Assembly (NCBI GenBank): GCA_001910725.1
Contig: MJGA01000050.1
Coordinates: 1 to 64,000 of the forward strand
Source: Phanerodontia chrysosporium
Taxonomy: Eukaryota > Basidiomycota > Agaricomycetes > Polyporales > Phanerochaetaceae
Direction: 5' to 3'
Length of the DNA stretch: 64,000 nucleotides
Positions 10,440 to 19,280 of the stretch are shown piece after piece. Within the stretch, counting starts at the first letter, position 1. Each line of letters begins with the position of its first letter. The position numbers and the translations under genes are program-made. The notes beneath the pieces were generated by a model that did not search any database, was not told the DNA's origin, and worked only from the letters and a program-made list of their open reading frames with translations.

Positions 10440-11682
10440 ATCTCACTTTCAACTTCTTCTTGAAGGGAGTGAGTCAAATTAAGGAACCAAGTTAGGTGGA
10501 CTAGTCCTAGGTCGACTTCTGCCTTGAGCATTTGTTAGGGACAGGGGTAGACTGTAAAGGTATGTATTGAAAAGGTAGAGGTTGGAGGTATAAAAGAGAT
10601 GGGTTCGTCTACAAAAAGGGGGTAGGATTTGATCAATTCACAGGCTGTCCTGTAAATAGATGCAAAAGACAATGAGAGGTAGTCCAAATGCTACAATCCA
10701 CTGAGAAACAATACAAAAGAGTCCAATGTGCAACAAACAACCAAACAACCAGTAACATCAAAAGGACGTATAACTGTAAACACAAAAGAGTCCATCAAAG
10801 GCAGTAAATGTCAAATACAAAGGCATACTCAACACTGGGCACAAGCCAGACTGAAGCACGTACAGGCAATGAAGGTAAAAGGGAACACTCCGCATCAGCA
10901 AGGGCTTAGCAAGGTGTATACAAACAACAACAATGTAAGATGTGAACACAAACAATGTAGAACACTCGACACTAGGTAAAGATTAGACTGGAGCGTAAGA
11001 GAAAAAACGAAGGACAAACACTCGACACTGGTGGTAGAGCCAGACTAGAATGTTCTCACCCAACATATGACATACAACAAGGTACTCGACACTGGGCACA
11101 AGTCGGACTAGAGCACAACAATCGACAACAAAGAGCACTCAACACCAGGCACAGACCAGACTAGAGTGGTCTCAGCAATGACATGAACGTAGAACACCAG
11201 TGGCACTACAACAGCCACGCTACAATACACAGCAAAGAGCAAAAGACATAGAGGGAGAAATGAACTAAATAGGAGTCTAGTGTCAAGAGACTCCTCTGAG
11301 TAGGAATACAAGGGGTGGGGTTTATATACCTCTTAAACCAGGAGTATTCTAGAGTATTCTATAAAGTTCCATGTCCTTCTGCAATGTTCTCTCTCCAAAG
11401 TTCCTGAATCTTGAGTCCTGAGTCCAAGTCTTGGCCCTTCTGCCAGAATATTCCAGCAGATTCCACACTATTCTTTGCTTTTCCATAATATTCCAGCTGC
11501 TTCTTACCTCTTCCTAGACCTTCCAACCCTAAGCATGACCCTTTCTCTCTCCTTTCCTCCTGTTTCCCAATATGGATGCGCATTCCCACACATTCTGAGA
11601 TCTCCAGATTTGGGCATGTCTTCCCTCACCTACTGATATGGCAGGGACTCAAGCTTATTTCATCTCTATCTTGTGTCAAACA
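10440..11682 (+). repeat. LTR of family I, copy 3, divergent
   Basis: Matches the other family I LTRs at its start (aaccaagttaggtggact..gtcgacttctgcctt) and end (atcttgtgtcaaaca), and is followed by a decayed primer-binding site (tttgatgcatgatatcca). The middle differs and holds a degenerate tandem repeat. The left end is uncertain by some 40 bp. It lies opposite to the surrounding Gypsy-G pieces, so I read it as an insertion. Confidence 0.6.
10826..11165 (+). repeat. Degenerate tandem repeat inside LTR I copy 3
   Basis: Five related units of about 35 bp (core ctcgacactgggcacaagcc, then agactagag) start near 10826, 10962, 11018, 11083 and 11133, spaced 50-65 bp apart apart from one wider gap. 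The other two family I LTRs lack them. Confidence 0.55.
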
Positions 11683-11995
11683 CTTTTGATGCATGATATC
11701 CAAGGGTCGCTTGAACTTCAACTGTTCCCAGTTGGCTTATTTCCTAAGATGAGAGTGACTATGAACTTGTGTCACTGTCATAAATGGAAGAATCCTCACC
11801 TGAAGGCAACAATTTATCTGACTGCACTTGAGCTTCACGTTCTCCTTCACTATCAGAGTACCATAGGTCTATGTCTGAGTTCTCGTTTGCTGAGCTATTC
11901 TGTAATCTGCACATGATGACATCGAGATATTTGCTTGATCTTGACACATAGGATATCAGTCTAAATGCTGCAATTACTTGTCTTCATACAGTGCC
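11683..11995 (-). pseudogene. Gypsy-G Pol tail, acidic serine-rich linker
   Basis: On the minus strand, after the solo LTR at 11996-12674, the Pol tail continues into a Ser/Asp/Glu-rich segment (SDIDLWYSDSEGE, GEDSSIYDSDTSS). It lies between the post-integrase domain and the dUTPase relic. Family assignment comes from context and several stops are present. Confidence 0.4.
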
Positions 11996-12674
11996 TGTTG
12001 CAGAGCTAGGGCTCAACGCTTCACAAGAGAGGGCAAGTGGGGAGGTTGACGACAAGGCGCAGCGGAGTGAGTCACGCAGTGACAAACAAACTTGCTCAGC
12101 TGTCCATATTGACCAAGGTGTATTAGCACTAGTAACTACTGTACAAACAATGGACTTACCTGTCCGTATTGACCAAGAGGTCGAGATGATGGACAGAAGC
12201 GAGGAGAGCTACCCTTATATACTACAGGTCCTTTAGGGCAGGCTATACGATTATATAAGCTGATGGGCAGTGCTCAGCATAGCCAGCGAGGCTGCGACGC
12301 AGACTGCGCGGTGAGGCTGTGCTGGGGCTATGTCACGAGGCTGTGTCAGCTGGCAGTGTCTCGAGGCTGCGTCGGGCCGAGGCTGTGTCATCAGGCTGAT
12401 CAGCTTGGCGTGCCTCAGCGAGGGGAGTCATCAGGGATGACAGTGCCTCCTCGGCGATCCGGGGAACCGGTGATCTGGGCAGTGTCTGAGCACGCAGCGG
12501 ATGCGCTGGCATCTAGGGGTGATGCGCCATCAGGGCGCTGGTGCTGAATGGCCAGGCACTGAGTGTGGACGGCTAGAACTCCAGACGGCGCGAGGACTGC
12601 TCACCCGTTGAATTAATCAAGGAAAATAGCCAAAAATCGGCGAAAAATAGAGCTGCACCGTCACATCCGTGACA
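11996..12674 (-). repeat. Solo LTR, family B, copy 1
   Basis: 679 bp with TG..CA ends (plus strand TGTTGCAG..CCGTGACA). Exact 5-bp duplication GTGCC on both sides (11991-11995, 12675-12679) shows one insertion followed by LTR-LTR recombination. It splits the Gypsy-G Pol tail. Confidence 0.92.
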
Positions 12675-12679
12675 GTGCC

Positions 12680-14663
12680 ATCAAGTTCTTACAAGATGTA
12701 GGCACCATTCTGCATACGTCGTATAACTTCGTAGGGGTCTAAGTATATGTCCTTATGTTTGCACTCTAAGGTAGCTTCTATCACCTTGTTTCGCATAAGA
12801 ACAAGAGTATCTGGTGGGTATGAGTTGCAAGCAAGTCATGTTCGGTAGTGGCACTCGAATTGTTCTTTTGCTTTGAACCAGTGCTTGCTAAGTACTTCTG
12901 CAGCTTTGGCCAAATCTTCTGGTCACTTTTGAAGTTGTCATAAACGTAAGGCTAATAGTTCACTTGATGTTATGCCTTACTTGTAACCATCAACCATGAA
13001 TGTGGCTTCTGTGAGGTCAAAAGTAAGTATTAAATGAGCTGCATGTAGCAAGTAGTAGGGGGAGTATCCTGTTTGCTGTCTCACAGTGACCCTGTCTGCA
13101 AAAAATGCATGTGAAACTTGTTTGGACCAGTCTGCGATTCTTCCTTCCTTTCCAAGGTAATTGCATGTGCTTGTAACTCCTGCATATGTGGTCTTCCTTC
13201 TTCTGACACTGGAGGTGTTTCAGCTGCTTGTTCAAAGATTTGCCAAGGCTGTCGAGGAGGTCCTCCTTCAGGTATATAAGAATCCTCATTGATTAAGATA
13301 GGTCCTTCCTCAATCTTGTTGCCATGATCTGTGTCACCAGCTGAATCCTTACTGATCAAACTGTTGTCTTCGTCATTGGACTGCATATCAGACTGTGAGT
13401 CCACATCCATTCTCCTGTCTTCTGGCAGTTTTGACTCAGCATTGTCATACAGGTCTAGCCACCATATAACATCACTGTCTGCTGAAACATCACTTTCAGA
13501 TGATCCCTTGCCTTCATCACTAGTCTTGAATATTGTGTCAATACTTTCAAAACTAGTTGCTGGGCTGAAAGGTGGATTCTCGAAGTCACTAATGGTTGAA
13601 GCAGTATCTATCTATGAGCTGTCATCTATATCTTGAATATATGCCATTTGCAACAAACTTGCCGTTCTACCACGTTGACATCATGAGTCTTGTAAATGGG
13701 CGTATTCCAGCTTAAGGTTTATGTCTGCAGTATCGATGCCTGTCATCATGTTAACCATGTTGTGCATGCGATCAAGATACTCTTGCAGAGTAGAATTGAC
13801 GATGTACTCTGGTGTGACTAGCATTCATATATAACTGTCAAAGACTCATTCTTGAATAGTAGCTATGTTCTGTTTCATTGCTCGTCAATACTGACATGGT
13901 TTCCTTCTTGCCAGGGTCATCTTAGTAGCAAGTCAAATGGGGCCTTTGCATCAATGAACAAACTGGCATGTGTCAGGACTGACCCACATGCTAGTGGCAC
14001 ATCTGGTACAAAGTCTCGCAGTAGACCTTCTCCTCCATTGGCATCTTCCATGATAATCTGCTTGATTACATCAATAGGGCATTCTACTATATTCTGCCAA
14101 ACTTGCCAGTTTACGATGTTCAGCTGAGAACCAGTGTCCACTATGGCCATGATGGGGCTACCATTAATTTCAATTCTGGACTGAATGAGTTGACCTCGTT
14201 GCCTGCTAGACAACTGCATGGCAGTTGCACTAAGTGGTGGAGGTGGAAGTGTAGTTGTCTAGACACCAGTTTGGGCTACCACTGCCTTTACATCTCCTTG
14301 TGATCTGCTAGAAGCATTATTTGGCTTGATAACTTCCTGCATCTGCTGAGACATTTCCCTAGAAACTCCAAGTAGCTCTCCAACAGTAATTTGGATGTCA
14401 GTGTTCAGAACCTTGTCCAGCATACTCTTGGAATCTACATGCACTTGAATCTCTGAACACTGAGGTTGTCGCTTGTGAAGACCTTCTTCATATGTCTTGC
14501 TATTGGTCCTATCCTTCAAAGGTTCTGCTTGCTCCTTTTCCTTGGACGTAGAAGGTTTCAACTGTATTAGATCCTTCATAAAAGTGTCGTCATCTTGAAC
14601 ATTGAAAGGAACTAAAGGTATGTCCACAGGAATGGGAGCGGAGTCTGGTGCTGGGATAGGAAC
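12680..14663 (-). pseudogene. Gypsy-G gag end, protease and Pol C-terminus, with RT and integrase deleted
   Basis: Minus strand, reading down: gag end (..ITVGELLGVSREMSQQM.. near 14350), a protease domain with AIVDTGSQLNIV (about 14140), the LLLRRPWQEGNHVSIDERT segment common after the protease in such elements, an acidic region (13050-13830), then at about 13000-12690 the post-integrase GPY/F-like domain (LDPYEVIRRMQNGAYIL). RT, RNase H and integrase, which should lie between, are missing, so there is an internal deletion near 13030-13050. Many stops (TGA, TAG) are present. The upstream part of gag is interrupted by the family C LTR at 14664. Confidence 0.75.
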
Positions 14664-15266
14664 TGTGACAGTTTTTCGTCTCAACCCTTAGGGTTAGGGG
14701 CAGCAGGTGACAGAAGCGACTACTCCGAACTGTGACATGCAGAAGCGCTGGAGTGACAGCCTTAGGCTTAGGGCTGGTCACGTAATACGGCGGTCATGTG
14801 ATGCGCACACATGCAGTATCCCAAGGTCACATGGTCGAAGGTCTAGAAGCAGGCAAGGGTCTAGAAGTGCCAAGACACTCCGGAATGGACTAGAAAGTCC
14901 TGGAGGTCTCTGGACAGGTCTGGACAGTGCTGGAATGTTCTGGAGGTTTCTGGAACATCATAGGAACATTTGGAAACGTGTAGGAGAATGTAGGAATGTC
15001 TATAGGGCACTAGCCAATAGCATAGTAGGTATTAGATACCTAAGACCCTGAACACCAGTCCCTGGGGACCTGGTGCACATGTATATAAACCCTGAGGGCT
15101 GGGAGTGCCTCCCCAGCTTCAATCTCATCGCATCTCACCTCTCTAGTCTCTATACCTCGTCTTCAAGCTTGGCTACACCCTTTGTAGTCCAAGTAAACCT
15201 TTGCCAGTGAGTATTGCTGGTTGGTGGTTTGGTGTATAGGCGCTAGGGCAGCGCATTTTTGTGATA
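14664..15266 (+). repeat. LTR of family C, copy 1 (5' LTR of Gypsy-X)
   Basis: 603 bp from TGTGACAGTTTTTC to TTTTTGTGATA. It has a TATA-like catgtatataaaccc near 15078 and two TTAGGG units near its start. Flanked on the left by GGAAC (14659-14663), the 5 bp that also follows the LTR at 29536. The internal region follows directly. Confidence 0.88.
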
Positions 15267-15575
15267 GAAGATTGAAGCTAGCCAACGTACTCCACCTTTG
15301 GTGGTCTAGGTTATTGCTTTGAGTTCTGGGGGCTTGTTTGAACAAGTGCTCTTGCGCTTTTTTCAGTTTTCTGCTGATCCACAGGCGTAAGTGGGCACTA
15401 TAGTACCTTTTTAGGTACAGTCAGGGGAACATGGTGTAACCCACCTCAGAGGGCTTTGCCTGGGGATGAGTAACCTCTATTGTAGTGCTGAACTAAGGGT
15501 GTAATACCCTGTCCAACCAGTTTTAGCTGCGTGGCATGGAAACCCGCAGTAATACCCCTTTCTCTTTGTTAAGGG

Positions 15576-16387
15576 TTGGCTGGCAGAAACGCCTTGCGCT
15601 TTGCCTGTGTGGAGAAGTTTTCTGGCCTGTGTACACAGGCTGACCTGTGTTTACTAGTGCCTAAAGCTGCTAGGAACCGTTTTGTCCTTGCTAAGGATGA
15701 GAGCTTTGGCAAACCCTTGCTTGAGCGCATCAAGATCTCGAACCTTCACTACTTCAAAGATGTTGGGAAGCCGCGCCCTGCGTACAAACCTCGCACTACA
15801 CCCTACACCCCTGTCCCTGGTCGTCGTGAAAGGCTTGCTCGTGAAGCAGACCTAAACGACTTCAAGCACCAGCTTCAGCTCGAAGACTATCACAATGAAC
15901 AGCGCAAGTGCCACCTACTCGATTGCATCGTGAACGCTCCTCCCCCTCTCCCCCTCATCAAGCATATTGAACTGCCCCTACTCCCCCTATCAAAGTCAAA
16001 CCCATTCTCAAGGACCTTCGCTTTCACACAAACACTCAGGTCCATCAGCTGCGCGACTACGGACAAAAGTTCAACGGCGCCCTTAACCACTTGGGTCCGT
16101 TCTTTCAGAAGCTAGACGAGCAGCGTTTTCGAGTTGGGTTGACTGAACACGAGCTCTACATCTTGGGCTTGTTCAAGGAGAGGTTCGACAATATTCGCAA
16201 ACACCTTCAGACCATCGTCGAGACGAAGGAGTACACCACGAGGGAGTGGAAGAAGATTTCGAGGGATTTGAAGAAGGCAGGCGCACATAGCTTCGCTGAG
16301 CTTAAGCCACGCTTTGCCGAGCATTGCAGGGAGCTGATTCAGGAGTTGGGTGAAGATTGGTTGTTTTTGGAGAAGAACCTCGATTAG
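15576..16387 (+). pseudogene. Extra ORF upstream of gag in Gypsy-X, unknown function
   Basis: I do not recognise this protein. The first part (15576-16115) begins with a TTG, not an ATG. Its frame is lost near 15985, and the second part continues in another frame from about 15990 (IKVKPILKDLRF..) to the stop at 16387. The predicted product is some 265 residues, basic, with a proline run (PPPLPL) in the middle and a charged, helical C-terminal half (KHLQTIVETKEYTTREWKK). The same arrangement and frame change occur in Gypsy-Y, so it is a family trait or an inherited defect. It ends about 30 bp before the gag ATG (16417). No zinc knuckle or protease motif is visible. It could be an accessory or capsid-related protein, or a 5' exon. 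Confidence 0.6.
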
Positions 16388-16416
16388 TTTTTGTATCTGC
16401 GTGTTTTTGAATCAAG

Positions 16417-16653
16417 ATGTCGCTCAATTCAAATCCTGTTGACTTTGGTTTGCGTTCTGCTTCGAGTTTAAGTGGCATGGACCCTTGGGGAGCGTTAGAA
16501 CTCGGCTCTATGGCTGAGAGAGGCCCTACCCCAGTTTTGGCCACTGCGCCGCTTTCGACCTCTTACGAAGAGTACAGCCAGTCATGGGTACAAGCCGCTC
16601 AGGAAGGACTGACTCCTGGTGACTTTAAGGCCCTCGTTGACAGCCTGGGTATC
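16417..16653 (+). pseudogene. Gypsy-X gag, N-terminal fragment
   Basis: ATG at 16417 (MSLNSNPVDFGLRS..), 79 residues that match the start of Gypsy-Y gag, then truncated by the Gypsy-Y LTR. The last amino acids before the LTR follow Gypsy-Y exactly. Confidence 0.85.
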
Positions 16654-17253
16654 TATCACAAAAATGTGCTGTCCTAGCGCCTATACACCAAACCAACCAG
16701 CAATACTCACTGGCAAAGGTTTACTTGGACTACAAAGGGTGTAGCCAAGCTTGAAGACGAGGTATAGAGACTAGAGAGGTGAGATGCAATGAGATTGAAG
16801 CTGGGGAGGCACCCCCAGCCCTTAGGGTTTATATACATGTGCACCAGGTTCCCAGGGACCGGTGTTCAGGGTCCTAGCTATCTAATACCTACTACGCTAT
16901 TGGCTAGTGCCCTACAGACATTCCTACATTCTCCTACACGTTCCTAAATGTTCCTACGATGTTCCAGAAACCTCCAGAACGTTCCAGCACTGTCCAGACC
17001 TGTCCAGAGACCTCCAGGACTTTCTAGTCCATTCCGGAGTGTCTTGGCACTTCTAGACCCTTGCCTGCTTCTAGACCTTCGACCATGTGACCTTGGGATA
17101 CTGCATGTGTGCGCATCACATGACCGCCGTATTACGTGACCAGCCCTAAGCCTAAGGCTGTCACTCCAGCGCTTCTGCATGTCACAGTTCGGAGTAGTCG
17201 CTTCTGTCACCTGCTGCCCCTAACCCTAAGGGTTGAGACGAAAAACTGTGACA
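16654..17253 (-). repeat. LTR of family C, copy 2 (3' LTR of Gypsy-Y)
   Basis: 600 bp; on the minus strand TGTCACAG to TGTGATA. Preceded by the purine tract GGGGGTAA just after the Pol stop, which fixes the LTR start. Confidence 0.9.
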
Positions 17254-17288
17254 TTACCCCCAATTCTAGCTGAACCTCCTGGTGAAGC

Positions 17289-19280
17289 CTAAATACCAGT
17301 GGAGCCAAAACCATCGCTGCTGCGAATGGTTGAGTCGAGGTGAGAAACCGGAGTTGGTTCTGCATAGGAGATTCTTTCGAGCACGAGTTGAGCGACACGA
17401 TCACCCTTGTGGAATGTAAAGGTGTCGGGCGAGTTGTTGATGAGTAGGATTTTGAGCTCTCCTCGATAATCTCAGTCAATAACGCCTGCTCCTATGTCGA
17501 TGCCTCTGAGGCTGAGGCCACTCCGTGGTGCGACTCGAGTGTAGGTACCTGGTGGAGTACACATTCGAAGGCCAGTTGGCGCTAGCTTGCGATCATGAGG
17601 CTTGAGCGTAAGGTCTTCCGTGATGAAAAGATCCAACCCTGCGCTTTCTGGCGAGCCACGTGAGGGAAGTTTTGCGTCCTTGTTCATGAGCTCGACCTCG
17701 AACTGGTCGTCTGCTCCCCAAGATTGGAGTAGCGCGAGTTCGCGCACGAAAAACTCGTCCTCCTCATCGTGGTGGCGTTGCAGAAGGGAAATTGCCTTCG
17801 GCGCATCTGGGTATTTCTTGTGGAATTGTTTGACCTTCGCCATAGCGTGCTTGAGATTGGGCAAGTATTCCCATATGTCGCTATGCTCGTCGTAGCCTCT
17901 CCACCGTACTCGGTACATAACACGGCCTTTAGAGTCTGGCTGTGCATCTATGATCTGCTCGACCTCGTACTCCTCGTCATCACCCACACGAATGGATGGT
18001 AGGGGTTTGCGCGTGCGATTGGCAACCTCATCCTTGACGTGCTTCGTGAGCTTGCTTGCGTGGAAGACTGGGTGAATCTTCACATGGGCTGGTAACTTCA
18101 GCTTGAAGGTAACCGGTCCCAGTTGCTCTACGATCTCGTAGGGGCCTACTCGCTTTGGTGCCAGTTTCTTGGAGGGAACCCAAAGGTTCAGATCCTTTGC
18201 GTCAAGCCAAACACGGTCTCCGACCTTGAACAAGGGTTCTGATTTACCCTGGTCGTAGTACCACTTCATTCGCTCTGCAGCCAGCACGAGCGTGGCTTTT
18301 GCCTGATCTTGGGCCTCCTGTCTAAGCTTCGTCCAGTCGTCCAGTTCTGACAACCTTGTAACACGGTCCTGCTCTGGGAACATGCATGGATGATGGCCAT
18401 ATTCGACGAAGAATGGCGAGTTCTTGGTGCTTTCATGCGCCTGGTTGTTGTACGCAAACTCGGCAGAGGGCAAAAGGTACGCCCAGTCGTCCTGCCTGAA
18501 GCTTGTATAGCAGCGCAGATACTGCTCCAATGACTGATTAACTCGCTCAGTCTGACTGTCTGCCTGAGGGTGAAACGCTGTAGTCATTGCTGACTTGATC
18601 CCGAAGAGTTTGCACCATTCCTGGAAGAGTTTTGCAGCGAACTGCGTTCCTCTATCCGAAATGATCTGTCTGGGTAGGCCGTGCAAAGGCCAAACACACT
18701 CATAGAGCAAATTTCCCAGATCCTTGGCTGAAAACTCCTTGGTGATGGGGAGGAAATGTGCTCGCTTGGTTAAGCGGCAAACGACTACGAAGATAGCATT
18801 GTAACCATCCGACTCAGGCAAGTCCGTGATCATATTGCACAAGATTATCTCCCAGGGTTCTGACAGAACCTCGTTCGGCTGTAGCAGGCCAGCAGGCTTC
18901 TGGTTGATGTTTTTATGTGACTGGCATACTTCGCAGCCTGCGACGTACTTTTTGACGTAAACCGACATTCCTGGCCACCAGTAGTTGCGCGACAGCAACT
19001 CCAACGTCTTCCATCGTCCAGGGTGTCCAGCCCCAGGGAAGTCGTGGTGTAGCTTGAGTAGATCCACCCTAATCTTGTCGTCCTTGGGCACATACACCTT
19101 GCCTCGGTGCAGTAGTAGCCCGTCCTCGAGGTGCCATTCCGCTAAGTCCTTCCCGAACTCTCTTGGTCCTTTCAACATCAGGTCTTTGTACGACTTGGTG
19201 ACTTCGTTGTCCAGCAGAGCTTTTCTGATCCTTTCTAGCAGTTTGCTATCGTCCACTATTGATGAATGGGTTGGTTGCAT
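17289..19280 (-). pseudogene. Gypsy-Y Pol: integrase, chromodomain and dUTPase
   Basis: Minus-strand frame of 602 codons from 19280, then TGA at 17474-17472, then readable to TAG at 17291-17289. Domains by residue: integrase HHCC (HHDFPGAGHPGR..CEVCQ, about 75-120) and catalytic core (ISDRGTQF, QTERVNQSLE; the first Asp appears lost, LCNMITD); GPY/F-like GPYEIVEQLG (about 375); chromodomain 437-490 (EYEVEQIIDA..YRVRWRGYDEHSDIWEY), which in chromoviruses steers integration to marked chromatin; dUTPase from about 534 with motif 1 ESAGLDL, motif 2 APRSGLSLRG, motif 3 IDIGAGVID-stop-DYRGE, motif 4 HKGDRVAQLVLERI and motif 5 DGFGSTG. All five dUTPase motifs are in order in one reading frame, fused directly downstream of the chromodomain. 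The TGA in motif 3 is one transition from CGA. An upstream TGA (19283-19281) separates this ORF from RNase H. Confidence 0.9.

Larger units (their letters stand above)
15267..16653 (+). mobile_element. Gypsy-X: 5' part of a Gypsy element, cut off in gag
   Basis: Leader, extra ORF and gag start, nearly identical to the reverse complement of 23460-24830 in Gypsy-Y. It ends at 16653 in gag (..DFKALVDSLG), where the 3' LTR of the oppositely oriented Gypsy-Y begins. Confidence 0.85.

Noticed and set aside
12263..12547. ORFs of 80-100 codons in family B LTRs (also 19873-20115 and 59148-59453)
   Set aside because: They come from the repeated CAGCCTCG units and are not conserved as proteins; each copy has different breaks.
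14685..14700. Telomere or interstitial telomere from the TTAGGG units
   Set aside because: Only two units, always at the same place in an LTR.
16948..17210. ORFs in family C LTRs (for example 14707-15051, 16944-17210, 58290-58556)
   Set aside because: Similar in all copies only because the LTR is; they overlap promoter and R regions and have no domain.
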